In this document: positions 18,817-27,390 of the stretch, piece by piece
Layout of the letters: each line of letters begins with the position of its first letter
Numbering within the stretch: the stretch's first letter is position 1
DNA from: Bacilli bacterium
GTDB taxonomy: Bacteria > Bacillota_I > Bacilli_A > RF39 > UBA660
DNA: 64,000 bases
Direction: 5' to 3'
Assembly (NCBI GenBank): GCA_016295795.1
Contig: JAEDKN010000002.1
Span: forward strand, 8,109 to 72,108
Made by a program: the position numbers and the translations under genes
Notes under the pieces: model-generated
What the model was told of the DNA's origin: nothing
The model's input: only the letters and a program-made list of their open reading frames with translations
The model's database searches: none

Positions 18817-19593
18817 ATGATTTATAATGGTATAGAGAACTTTAAAATATATTTTCCTGTTTCAACACAGAGTATAGAAGAAATAAAACTTATAATGGAT
18901 TCTAATAAATTCGATGGTCTTTGTTTGTCAGTAAATGCTTTAAATAATCAATTATTTATTCAAAAGCCAAATTGGTATAGATGGAATGAAGTTGCTGATT
19001 TAACATATAGTGTTGACAAAAGCAATCTGAATGATTTTTTAAAAAAGGTTAATAGTCTAAAGAAAAGATTTACAATAATACTTGCGATAGAAAATGTTTT
19101 TGACAAAGTAGATGATGATCTGTTGTTGCTATTTGATTTTTTAAATGATTCAGGAATCTTTAACTTTGATTATATTATAAATAACTGTTTTTATAAAAGG
19201 GAAAATACTAATTCAAAAAAACTGCTTTATATTTTAAAAAGTTTTAGTCAAGTTGATATAGCTTATACAGAAAGTTGCAATTATGAGTTTAGAAGTATGA
19301 GAGAGTTTAAATATTCAATATTTAATTCTAATACTTATCTTTCGAATATGATATATGAGATAAATAATGATAAAAAGATAATTTTCCCTTGTATAAATAG
19401 GCTGGATAGTATAAAGCTTAATAATTTGATTAATTCTGATTTTGAAAGCCAATTTGCTCTTTTAAAAAGGGTAACAAATTGGAGTGATCAAAGTATAGAA
19501 AATTATTTGAATTATCCATACAAATCTTATAAAAAAGCAGACATTTCGCTGATAAGCGAAAATCCGGAAAGTATCGTTTTGAAGAAAAGATAG
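18817..19593 (+). CDS. Unknown protein, first gene of the murL operon
   Basis: 258 residues from ATG 18817 with GGAGGA nine bases upstream; a TTG at 18802 would overlap that site. There is no signal peptide or membrane helix, so it is probably cytosolic. Alternating strands and helices (for example FDGLCLSVNAL near the start and RFTIILAIEN) give a TIM-barrel-like impression, and the spacing faintly recalls glycerophosphodiesterase folds, but I see none of the catalytic His/Glu residues. It is followed at about 110 bp by another unknown gene and then by murL and murD2, which suggests a link to wall precursor synthesis. This link is inference only. Confidence 0.75.
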   Translation: MIYNGIENFKIYFPVSTQSIEEIKLIMDSNKFDGLCLSVNALNNQLFIQKPNWYRWNEVADLTYSVDKSNLNDFLKKVNSLKKRFTIILAIENVFDKVDDDLLLLFDFLNDSGIFNFDYIINNCFYKRENTNSKKLLYILKSFSQVDIAYTESCNYEFRSMREFKYSIFNSNTYLSNMIYEINNDKKIIFPCINRLDSIKLNNLINSDFESQFALLKRVTNWSDQSIENYLNYPYKSYKKADISLISENPESIVLKKR

Positions 19594-19702
19594 TTGGATT
19601 AGAAAAAAATACATATTATAAATATCAATTAATGATGTTGATTATAATTATTTCAATATCTTTTTATTTGATGTATAATATAACTATATAAAGAGGTAAG
19701 GA

Positions 19703-20272
19703 GTGATTTTTATAAAACCGCTTGAAATATTGGATAGGGCTTGTTTTTTAACCATGAAGAAATCTTATGACGATTGTTTTAAAACTAATAATACTGTTTC
19801 AAATGATGAGAGTATGGAGTACGCAATAGATAATACTGCAAAGGCATTAGAAGAAGTTGTTTTACATAAAAACTATAATTATTTTTCAAGAACTGAAAAT
19901 GTAAGAGAAGATTTGATAAATTGTGGAACGAATAAAATAAAAGCAGAATTATTAAAAAATGTGGTTAAAACTTATTCATATTATAGAAAGAATAAAATGC
20001 TTAACGAAGATTATTTAAATTATGATTTTAGCAAGGCACTATCATATGAAGAAACGATTTCGGTTGTCTACTTAAATATGGTAAAGTATGGAATAGGCAA
20101 GATTCAATCTGTGTTAAATGATGAGACTGTTGTAAAAAATTTAGCGAAGTCATTTGTGATAGAGAGAATAAAATATGATAGGAAGTTAGAATTGGAAGAC
20201 TCTTTAGATGATGCTGGAAAGTTTTTAATTAATGCTATAGAAAGTTATTATTTGAAGACGAGGGAGGTTTAA
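19703..20272 (+). CDS. Unknown alpha-helical protein upstream of murL
   Basis: 189 residues. The GTG start has AGAGGT and AAGGAG nearby; the exact start is uncertain. The sequence is almost entirely helical, rich in Lys, Glu, Asn and Tyr, without a signal peptide, membrane segment or cysteine motif that I recognise. Its stop lies one base before the murL ATG, so it is almost certainly translated with murL. Such tight coupling suggests a partner or accessory of the epimerase or a wall-related role, but the sequence itself gives no function. Confidence 0.72.
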   Translation: MIFIKPLEILDRACFLTMKKSYDDCFKTNNTVSNDESMEYAIDNTAKALEEVVLHKNYNYFSRTENVREDLINCGTNKIKAELLKNVVKTYSYYRKNKMLNEDYLNYDFSKALSYEETISVVYLNMVKYGIGKIQSVLNDETVVKNLAKSFVIERIKYDRKLELEDSLDDAGKFLINAIESYYLKTREV

Positions 20273-20273
20273 T

Positions 20274-21620
20274 ATGATAAGTTTAAGAGAAAAATATTCA
20301 ACGTTTGTATTTAAAAAATTTACTGTTATAGAGGATGAAAAAAGAATAAATATTAAATATGAATATGCAATTTCTGAGTATGTTTTTACACCTATGGTTT
20401 CAATTGAAAAAAGCAATATAACAAACGAGCATATTAATAAAGATTTTTTAAATTACTTGTTCTTTAATTTTGGAATTATTAATGCTATAAATTATTATAA
20501 ATTAACATGTGCAAAGAAATTTGTTATAGAATGTGGATATCTTAATGATGATCAAAAATCTTTTTTTAAGAAATTATTTTATAATGGATTGGGTGAATTA
20601 TTATATAAAAATAATCTGAATATTCCGTATGAAGAATTTGTTGAAATAATAACAACTAATAAAATGTATAACTTTGATATTAAGGACGAATTTAGTGGGA
20701 ATTTAATTCCTGTTGGTGGAGGAAAAGATTCTATTGTTACACTCGAGTTATTAAAGTCTGAAAAACAGAAAAACAAGTGTTTTTTATATAAAAGAAATAT
20801 TTATCCTGACGACTTAGCAAGTTTAAATACAATTTATACTGCTGGCTATACTAAAGATGATATTTTGTCTTTTAATGTAACTTTGGATCCACTTATGTTA
20901 GATTTAAATAAAGAAGGCTTTTATAATGGACATGTTCCCTTTTCTTCTTGTTTAGCATTTGCTGCATATATAATGGCATATCTAAACAATAAAAAATATA
21001 TTGTTTTATCAAATGAGGCTAGTGCAAATGAAGGAAATGTTAAAGATACCAATATAAATCATCAATATTCAAAAAGTTTTGAGTTTGAAAAAGATTTTAG
21101 AAATTATACTTTTAAGTATTTTACTCCATATATAGAGTACTTTAGTTTACTTAGATGCTGGAACGAATTTCAAATTATAAAAAGATTTTTGAAAGAACCA
21201 AAATATTTAGATGTGTTTAGGAGCTGTAATCTTGGAAGTAAAACAAATACTTGGTGCGGAGATTGTTCAAAATGTTTGTATGTTTTTATAATGTTATATC
21301 CGTTTGTAGATAGAGAAAAATTGATTCAAATATTTCATCATGATATGCTAGATGATGAAAAATATAAAGACACATTATTAGCTCTTATAAGTCAAGATTT
21401 TGATAAACCATTTGAATGCGTAGGAACAAAAGAAGAAATAGATTATGCTTTAAAATTATCTATAGAGAAATATTCTGAGTTGCCCTTGTTACTAAAATAT
21501 TATAAAGAAAATTTCTATGATTCAAGCAAGCAATATGATGTTGATAATTACTTTAACAACAACAACTTTATAAATGATAAATTTCTAAAAATGATGGGAT
21601 ATGATAAAGATGAAAGATAA
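20274..21620 (+). CDS. murL: UDP-MurNAc-L-Ala-L-Glu epimerase (MurL family)
   Basis: 448 residues. The PP-loop PVGGGKDS lies near 146-153, NEASANEGNV near 247-256, HQYSKSFEFE follows, and WCGDCSKCLYVF near 327-338. This combination, with the length, matches MurL, which in Xanthomonas oryzae uses ATP to epimerise the terminal L-Glu of UDP-MurNAc-L-Ala-L-Glu to D-Glu. The next gene is a MurD homologue overlapping the murL 3' end, as in the known murD2-murL pairing. It predicts D-Glu entry into peptidoglycan without free D-Glu. The family assignment is from remembered motifs, not a search. Confidence 0.82.
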   Translation: MISLREKYSTFVFKKFTVIEDEKRINIKYEYAISEYVFTPMVSIEKSNITNEHINKDFLNYLFFNFGIINAINYYKLTCAKKFVIECGYLNDDQKSFFKKLFYNGLGELLYKNNLNIPYEEFVEIITTNKMYNFDIKDEFSGNLIPVGGGKDSIVTLELLKSEKQKNKCFLYKRNIYPDDLASLNTIYTAGYTKDDILSFNVTLDPLMLDLNKEGFYNGHVPFSSCLAFAAYIMAYLNNKKYIVLSNEASANEGNVKDTNINHQYSKSFEFEKDFRNYTFKYFTPYIEYFSLLRCWNEFQIIKRFLKEPKYLDVFRSCNLGSKTNTWCGDCSKCLYVFIMLYPFVDREKLIQIFHHDMLDDEKYKDTLLALISQDFDKPFECVGTKEEIDYALKLSIEKYSELPLLLKYYKENFYDSSKQYDVDNYFNNNNFINDKFLKMMGYDKDER

Positions 21621-22920
21621 AATTATTAAATTTTTGACTGGTAAAAAAATATTGATATTAGGATTTGGCCGAGAGGGGAAATCTGCATATAAATTTATAA
21701 AAGAAAACAATATAAAATATTCTTCACTTGGAATAGCTGATAAAAACGAAATAACTATAGACGAAAATATAAAATTGCATATAGGAGAGGATTATTTAAA
21801 TTCGACAAAAGAATATGATTTGGTAATAAAATCGCCAGGAATAATAATAAAAGATTATATAGATGACATAGAAAAAGAAAAAATAACTTCGTTGACTGAC
21901 ATATTCTTAATGTTTTGTGAAAATAAGATAGTTGGAATAACGGGAACTAAAGGTAAAAGCACTACTTCTTCGCTTATATATCATATTTTGAAGGATAATA
22001 ATTATGATGCTCTTTTAATTGGAAATATTGGGGTTCCTTGTTTTGATGTTATAGATAAAATTAACAAGGATACTATATTAGTTTATGAGCTTTCGTGTCA
22101 TCAATTGGAATATGTTAAGGCAAGTCCTAGTATTTCTGTATTATTAAATATATATGAAGAACATTTAGACCATTATAATGGTATTGAATCTTATGTACAG
22201 TGTAAGAAAAACATATATAAATATCAAAATAATGATGATTATCTTATATATGGAGATATTTGGAAATATATAACAAAAGAAGAAATAGAATCTGTGAAAT
22301 CTAATAAAATATGTATAGATGATAATCCATTAAATATCGACTATTCTAAAATTGAGACTTCCCTTATAGGGGATCATAATAAAAAAAATATAATTACGGC
22401 TATTATAGTTACAAATATTTTAGGAGTTAATGTAAATGAAGCGTTAAGATCTGTCAAAAGTTTTAAAGGGTTGGAGCATCGATTAGAATATGTTGGGGAG
22501 TATAATAATATAAAATTTTATAACGATTCTATCGCAACGGCTCAAGAGGCAGTGATAAATGCAGTAAAGAGTTTGAAAAATGTAGACACCATTATATTGG
22601 GTGGAATGGATAGAGGTATTGATTATACTTTGCTGGTTAAATTTTTATCAACAAGTTCTGTTGAAAACATAATTTTGTTGCCAAATACGAATATAAGAAT
22701 TCAAAATTTATTTAGAAACTATACAACAAATAAACACATTTTGAGTGTAAATAATATGGAAGAGGCAGTAAAAATGTCGTATGAGGTCACAAAAGATAAC
22801 AAAATATGTCTATTGTCACCTGCTGCTGCTAGTTATGGATTTTATCTTAACTTTGAAAAAAGAGGAGAACATTTTAAACAATTAGTAAGAGATTATGGAA
22901 ATAATAATGGAAAAAAATAA
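21610..22920 (+). CDS. murD2: MurD-type Mur ligase, probably MurD2 (L-glutamate-adding)
   Basis: 436 residues from ATG 21610, overlapping murL by 11 bp; an in-frame ATG at 21601 leaves no room for a ribosome site. N-terminal Rossmann part LILGFGREGKSAY, ATP loop GITGTKGKSTTSS (about 109-121), then ELSCHQLE, HLDHYNGIESYVQCKKNIY with the carbamylated-Lys position, and GLEHRLEYV...YNDSIATAQEA in the C-terminal domain. E. coli MurD has NDSKATN here, and the Lys that binds D-Glu carboxylate is replaced by Ile. With MurL next door it most likely adds L-Glu to UDP-MurNAc-L-Ala. A plain MurD remains possible. Confidence 0.8.
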   Translation: MKDKIIKFLTGKKILILGFGREGKSAYKFIKENNIKYSSLGIADKNEITIDENIKLHIGEDYLNSTKEYDLVIKSPGIIIKDYIDDIEKEKITSLTDIFLMFCENKIVGITGTKGKSTTSSLIYHILKDNNYDALLIGNIGVPCFDVIDKINKDTILVYELSCHQLEYVKASPSISVLLNIYEEHLDHYNGIESYVQCKKNIYKYQNNDDYLIYGDIWKYITKEEIESVKSNKICIDDNPLNIDYSKIETSLIGDHNKKNIITAIIVTNILGVNVNEALRSVKSFKGLEHRLEYVGEYNNIKFYNDSIATAQEAVINAVKSLKNVDTIILGGMDRGIDYTLLVKFLSTSSVENIILLPNTNIRIQNLFRNYTTNKHILSVNNMEEAVKMSYEVTKDNKICLLSPAAASYGFYLNFEKRGEHFKQLVRDYGNNNGKK

Positions 22921-22960
22921 AAAGATATGATATTATAGAAAAAGAATAGAGGGAATAATT

Positions 22961-23134
22961 ATGATAGAATTCTTTAGGGATACCTTGTCAGGGGTATATT
23001 ACTATATATATGTTGTGATTAATTTAATATTTATTTTTGCTTTAATTGGATATATTGGCGAAAAAAAAGAAAAAGGGCTTTCTAAAACAGAAATAGATAA
23101 GGATGCACAACAGAATATTGTTAACAATGAATAA
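22961..23134 (+). CDS. 57-residue membrane protein upstream of cdaA
   Basis: An ATG at 22961 with AGAGGGA upstream opens 57 codons to TAA. The product has a short polar start (MIEFFRDTLSG), one long hydrophobic helix (about 12-33, Tyr/Ile/Phe-rich) ending in GYIGEKKEKG, and a hydrophilic C-terminal tail. It lies 40 bp after murD2 and 39 bp before cdaA on the same strand, so it may be transcribed with the c-di-AMP genes. No family is recognised. The good ribosome site and clean fit between genes argue that it is real. Confidence 0.65.
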   Translation: MIEFFRDTLSGVYYYIYVVINLIFIFALIGYIGEKKEKGLSKTEIDKDAQQNIVNNE

Positions 23135-23173
23135 TTATTAATCTATAATTTTATTATAAAATGGAGGAAGAAT

Positions 23174-23992
23174 ATGAGCATAACTTTAGAAAGTGTAATC
23201 TCAATAATTAATAAAACAGTAGACATTTTACTGGTATGGTTAGTTTTTTATTACATATTAAAAAGTATTAAAAACAGTGTAAAGTTGACATTGATTTTTA
23301 AAGGTGTAATTATAATAATAATATTAAAAATAGTAAGTGATGTTTTTAATTTTGTAACTATGGGTGTGCTGTTAGAATATATAATTATGTGGGGGCCATT
23401 GGCATTAATAATAGTATTTCAACCAGAAATTAGGACAGTATTAGAACAACTAGGAAGAAGCCAATTGTTAGGAAGGCATAAGGTTTTGACTGTAGATGAA
23501 CGAGAGAGATTAGTATATGAGATAATTCAATCTATGGAATATCTAAGGAAAATGAAGATTGGGGCTTTAATAGTTATAGAACGAGATGTTAGTCTACGGG
23601 ATTATATTGAGAAGGCCAAGAAGATTTATGGTGATATTTCAAGTGAGTTGTTAATATCGTTATTTTTCCCTAATAATCCATTGCATGATGGCGGGGTTAT
23701 TATTCAAGGAGACAAGATAAGCTGTGCTGGCGCTGTTTTCCCTACAAGTAATAATCCTAAGACGAATAAACATTTAGGAACTAGGCATAGAGCTGCATTG
23801 GGTATTGCAGAGGAAACTGATTGTATAGCATTAGTTGTATCGGAAGAAACAGGAAGATTATCAATAGCGGTAAAAGGAGAACTTTTCTATAATCTTACTA
23901 TAGATGATATTAGGATGATGCTTATAGACGAACTTAGACCAAAACAAGATATTGATGAAGAAGAGGAAGAAATATATGAAGAAAACAAATAA
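23174..23992 (+). CDS. cdaA: Diadenylate cyclase CdaA
   Basis: 272 residues. It makes c-di-AMP from two ATP at the inner face of the membrane. Three N-terminal helices (to about residue 85) precede the DAC domain, which begins GRSQLLGRHKVLTVDERERLV. The active-site motifs are PLHDGGVII (the usual DGA is DGG here) near 167-175 and GTRHRAALG near 202-210. The acidic C-terminal tail overlaps cdaR. c-di-AMP controls potassium transport and wall homeostasis in Bacilli. GGAGGAAG precedes the ATG. The third gene of the usual trio, glmM, is not adjacent. Confidence 0.96.
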   Translation: MSITLESVISIINKTVDILLVWLVFYYILKSIKNSVKLTLIFKGVIIIIILKIVSDVFNFVTMGVLLEYIIMWGPLALIIVFQPEIRTVLEQLGRSQLLGRHKVLTVDERERLVYEIIQSMEYLRKMKIGALIVIERDVSLRDYIEKAKKIYGDISSELLISLFFPNNPLHDGGVIIQGDKISCAGAVFPTSNNPKTNKHLGTRHRAALGIAEETDCIALVVSEETGRLSIAVKGELFYNLTIDDIRMMLIDELRPKQDIDEEEEEIYEENK

Positions 23993-25328
23993 GAATAAAA
24001 AAAATATATTTAAAACTTTAATAGATTTGTTTGATCGTTATATAATAACTCCTATAACCAAATTCATAATGAGTTTTGGTGATATGTTAAAAAACAACAA
24101 AAAAGGATTAGAAAAAGTTTTAATGAATAAACAAGCTTTATTAATTATATCCTTGGTTGCAGCTTTTGCGGTATTTTATACTGTAGATCAAAAAACTACA
24201 ACTTTAGTAGATAATTCCGCTGAGGTACTATATGGGCAACCAGTAAAAGCTATTTATAACGAAGAATTATATGTGGTAGAAGGTGTTCCAAAAACTGCTG
24301 ATGTGACATTGATAGGTAGAAGATGGGATGTTTATCTAGCTAAACAATATCCTGCAGATGAAATAATTCTTGACTTGCAGGACTTGAAACCAGGAACACA
24401 TCGAGTAACAACAAAATACAAACAACTTGTATCATCGGTAGAGTATAAACTTGATCCTTCTGTAGTTACCGTTGTTGTTTATGAAAAAATGTCTGCAAAT
24501 AGGGAATTAACATATGATATTATCCATAAAGATAATTTAGATACAAAATTAAATATAGAATCAGTGACTTTAAGCAGGGATACGGTAATAATAAAGGGTG
24601 CTGAATATAAACTTGAAAAGGTTGCGTCTGTTAAAGCTTTAATAGACGTTGATAATTTAAATAATCCAAAAGTAGGGAGTATAACGTTAAAAGATGTTCC
24701 TTTAGTTGCCTATGACCAACAAGGAAATGTATTGGATGTTGAAATTGTTCCTGAAAAGGTAGAAGCAACTATAAAAATTAGTTCTCCTAGTAAAACAGTA
24801 CCGATAAAAATCGAAACTAAGGGAGAATTAGATAATAAGGCAATTAAATCTTTAACTTCTAATGTTTCTAGTGTAACTGTTTATGGTGCTGATCAAGCGC
24901 TAGAAGATGTTGAATATGTAACTGCAGAAATAGATATTGAAGGAATTAAAGCAAATAAAAAATATAATGTTAACTTAAAGAAACCTGCTGGGGTTAGAGA
25001 AATGAGCGTCAATAAAGTGACTATAAATATGGTTGTAGACGATATTGCAACTAAGGAAATAACCGGAGTTCGAATTAATTCATTAAATTTAGCTTCCGGA
25101 TTAAAAGTTCAAGCTCTGAGCAAAGAAGATAGTAGTATAAGTGTGGTACTAAGTGGTAGTGAATCGGTAATAAAAAATATAGATGTATCTAAGATAAATG
25201 CATATATTGACTTATCTGATTTGTCGGTGGGAGAACACGAGGTTGAAATAAAGGTATCTGGTAGTGACGATAGAGTTTCTTATACTTCAAAAATTAAAAA
25301 GGTAAAGATTAGAATAAGTGCAGAATAA
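23976..25328 (+). CDS. cdaR: YbbR-domain protein CdaR, regulator of CdaA
   Basis: 450 residues from ATG 23976, overlapping cdaA by 17 bp. A Lys/Asn-rich cytoplasmic start leads to one transmembrane helix (ALLIISLVAAFAVFYTV, about 51-67). Extracellular YbbR repeats follow, each with the VxPxxVxVxI strand pattern, for example VEIVPEKVEATIKI and MSVNKVTINMVV. CdaR binds and modulates CdaA in Bacilli, mostly as an inhibitor. The gene overlap fits equimolar production. A strong terminator follows, closing the operon. Confidence 0.93.
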   Translation: MKKTNKNKKNIFKTLIDLFDRYIITPITKFIMSFGDMLKNNKKGLEKVLMNKQALLIISLVAAFAVFYTVDQKTTTLVDNSAEVLYGQPVKAIYNEELYVVEGVPKTADVTLIGRRWDVYLAKQYPADEIILDLQDLKPGTHRVTTKYKQLVSSVEYKLDPSVVTVVVYEKMSANRELTYDIIHKDNLDTKLNIESVTLSRDTVIIKGAEYKLEKVASVKALIDVDNLNNPKVGSITLKDVPLVAYDQQGNVLDVEIVPEKVEATIKISSPSKTVPIKIETKGELDNKAIKSLTSNVSSVTVYGADQALEDVEYVTAEIDIEGIKANKKYNVNLKKPAGVREMSVNKVTINMVVDDIATKEITGVRINSLNLASGLKVQALSKEDSSISVVLSGSESVIKNIDVSKINAYIDLSDLSVGEHEVEIKVSGSDDRVSYTSKIKKVKIRISAE

Positions 25329-25330
25329 AG

Positions 25331-25363
25331 AAAAAGCTAAGCAAAAATTTGCTTAGCCTTTTT
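25331..25363. terminator. Terminator after cdaR, shared with the reverse DUF378 gene
   Basis: GCTAAGCAAA (25336-25345) pairs with TTTGCTTAGC (25348-25357), flanked by A5 and T5. Confidence 0.88.
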
Positions 25364-25368
25364 ACTAT

Positions 25369-25560
25369 CTAATCCTCAAAAAACAAACCAATATTAATTA
25401 TACCTGCGATAGCAATAATAGAATATATTATTCTTGATATAATACTATTTGTATCTCCGAATAATGCAGTAACTAAATTGAAATCAAAAAAACCAATTAG
25501 ACCCCAATTTAAAGCTCCGATTATTGTTAATACTAAAGCTATTCTTTGAAGTGTTTTCAT
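25369..25560 (-). CDS. DUF378 family membrane protein (YuzA-like)
   Basis: 63 residues. MKTLQRIALVLTIIGALNW followed by GLIGFFDFNLV and a second helix IIYSIIAIAGIINIGLFF is the full DUF378 layout: two transmembrane helices with a conserved ALNWGL turn. Length matches the family. A GGAGGAAT lies just upstream of the ATG. The family is widespread in Bacillota and its function is not known. It is a single-gene unit ending in the shared terminator. Confidence 0.9.
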   Translation of the reverse strand: MKTLQRIALVLTIIGALNWGLIGFFDFNLVTALFGDTNSIISRIIYSIIAIAGIINIGLFFED

Positions 25561-25678
25561 TATAATTCCTCCTTTTATTTAATTCACTATTATAATAAAC
25601 AAATATTCTGATTTTATTCGGGAATAATAAAAAAAGATAACCATATAATTAATTGAAAACAAATATATGGGGTGAAAT

Positions 25679-26803
25679 ATGAAAAATAAAATTTTCTTTT
25701 TAGCTATTTTTTTCTTTTTATTGATATTGGTGGGATGTGGAAAATATGGAGAGGATGATATAATAAACGATTTAAAGAAGAAAGTAGAAAAAGCTGACAG
25801 TTATAGAATTGTTGGTGTGTTAGAAATAACCAATAATGATGATACATATCAATATGATGTCGATGCAAGTTATAAGGAAAAAGAGAATTATCGTGTAAGT
25901 TTAACTAATAAAGCAAATAATCATGAACAAATAATCTTAAAAAATGAAGAAGGAGTATATGTTATTACACCTTCCCTAAACAAAAGCTTTAAATTTCAAA
26001 GCGATTGGCCAAAAAACAATTCTCAAATATATCTTTTAAGTTCGCTACTAGAAGATATTACAAACGATAAAGATAGGACTTTTGAAGAAATAAATGGGCA
26101 ATATATATTTACTACTAAAGTAAATTATCCGAATAATGCTCAACTTGTCAAGCAAAAAATAACACTAGATAAAGATCTAAACATTAAAACAGTTGAAGTT
26201 CTCAATTCCAATGATATACCACAAATGATCATGACATTTAATAGTATAGACTGGAATTCTGATTTTAATGATGACTATTTTGATTTGAATAGTATAGTTG
26301 ATAAGATTGAATTGAATAATGAAGGAACAAAAAATAACGAAGCGACTGAAAATAATGAAACAGAAACTAATAAAAAGGAAACAAATGATACTGGAGAAAA
26401 CAACACCACTGATGCAGAAAAAAAGGAAGGAAATGGAACTACATCAACTGAGCAATCAAGTGTTATAGATGATATCATATATCCATTATATATACCTACA
26501 GGCACATCATTAACAGAACAGGAAAAGGTATCAAAAACTGATGGAGAAAGAATTATATTAACGTTTGATGGTGAAAAACCATTCTTGCTAGTAGAGGAAA
26601 CAAGTAGCATAGATGAGGAATTTAGTATAATTCCAACATTTGGAGAGCCATATATGTTAACAGATACCATAGGAGCTCTTACAGAAAATTCTATAACGTG
26701 GTCGAGCAATGGAATAGATTACTATATTGTGTCAGATGCGATGAGTCAACTTGAATTAATAGAAATAGCAAGTTCAATAAGTGCTATTCCTACTATGAAA
26801 TAA
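25679..26803 (+). CDS. LolA-like lipoprotein with a second C-terminal domain
   Basis: 374 residues. The lipoprotein signal ends in LILVGCG, with Cys20 as the lipidation site. The first domain (about 25-205) has the antiparallel strand pattern of LolA/GerS/YdcC-type lipoproteins (YRVSLTNKANNHEQIILKN, GVYVITPSLNKSFKFQSDWP). A low-complexity Asn/Glu/Thr linker (about 215-255) follows. The C-terminal domain starts YPLYIPTGTSL and resembles DUF4367-type domains (YMLTDTIGALTENSITWSSNG). It sits on the outer face of the membrane. In spore formers such proteins serve in spore envelope assembly or germination; here the role is open. Confidence 0.75.
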   Translation: MKNKIFFLAIFFFLLILVGCGKYGEDDIINDLKKKVEKADSYRIVGVLEITNNDDTYQYDVDASYKEKENYRVSLTNKANNHEQIILKNEEGVYVITPSLNKSFKFQSDWPKNNSQIYLLSSLLEDITNDKDRTFEEINGQYIFTTKVNYPNNAQLVKQKITLDKDLNIKTVEVLNSNDIPQMIMTFNSIDWNSDFNDDYFDLNSIVDKIELNNEGTKNNEATENNETETNKKETNDTGENNTTDAEKKEGNGTTSTEQSSVIDDIIYPLYIPTGTSLTEQEKVSKTDGERIILTFDGEKPFLLVEETSSIDEEFSIIPTFGEPYMLTDTIGALTENSITWSSNGIDYYIVSDAMSQLELIEIASSISAIPTMK

Positions 26804-26824
26804 ACACTTTTGTGTTTATTTTTG
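26799..26824 (+). terminator. Terminator of the LolA-like gene, overlapping its stop
   Basis: AATAAACAC (26799-26807) pairs with GTGTTTATT (26812-26820), loop TTTT, T run after. The stop TAA is inside the 5' arm. Confidence 0.82.
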
Positions 26825-26861
26825 TTTATATTTGTGTTAAAATTGTTCTTAGGTGATTATA

Positions 26862-27380
26862 ATGAAGAATAAGAAAAGCAAAAAAGTAATCGATAGAAAT
26901 TTTAAGGGAGAAGATAAAGAAGTTTCAAAGGCCATAAAAATAGTTATTGGAGTTTTGGTAGCGTTTGCTTTAATATATTTATTGGTTGCATTATTTACTG
27001 GAGAAATAAATTTAAAAAAGGAAAAAGATTCAGAGCCTGATATTCAATATGTTGAAATTCTTGCTGAGAGAACTTTTAAGCAAAAAGATAGTGATTATTT
27101 TGTTTTGTATTATGATTTTGAGAACGAAGCTACTGCTGGTTTGTTTGACACTATTTTTGAAAGTTTAAAAGAGACTGCATCCGCATATAAGGTCGATTTA
27201 AGCAAAAAATTTAATGCAAATTATTTAGTAGAAGATAGCAAGAGTGTAGATACAACACCTGAAAATTTGGAAGAACTTAAAGTGAAAAATCCTACTTTGA
27301 TTAGGATAAAAGATGGGAAGGTTGACAAATTTGTAAATGGAGTTGAAAACATTAAAAATTATTCATTAAAATTAAAATAA
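26862..27380 (+). CDS. Membrane-anchored thioredoxin-fold protein lacking CxxC
   Basis: 172 residues from ATG 26862 (AGGTGAT upstream). A basic cytoplasmic start leads to one helix (about 27-47, IVIGVLVAFALIYLLVALF). The outside domain begins with FVLYYDFENEATAGLFDTIFESL, where thioredoxins have a CxxC, and ends with PTLIRIKDGKVDKFVNG, the cis-Pro strand and final hairpin of the thioredoxin fold. There is no Cys in the protein, so it cannot do disulfide exchange. It is probably a redox-dead binding domain. It lies ten bases before ctpA and is co-transcribed with it. Confidence 0.72.
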   Translation: MKNKKSKKVIDRNFKGEDKEVSKAIKIVIGVLVAFALIYLLVALFTGEINLKKEKDSEPDIQYVEILAERTFKQKDSDYFVLYYDFENEATAGLFDTIFESLKETASAYKVDLSKKFNANYLVEDSKSVDTTPENLEELKVKNPTLIRIKDGKVDKFVNGVENIKNYSLKLK

Positions 27381-27390
27381 GAGGTGCCAG

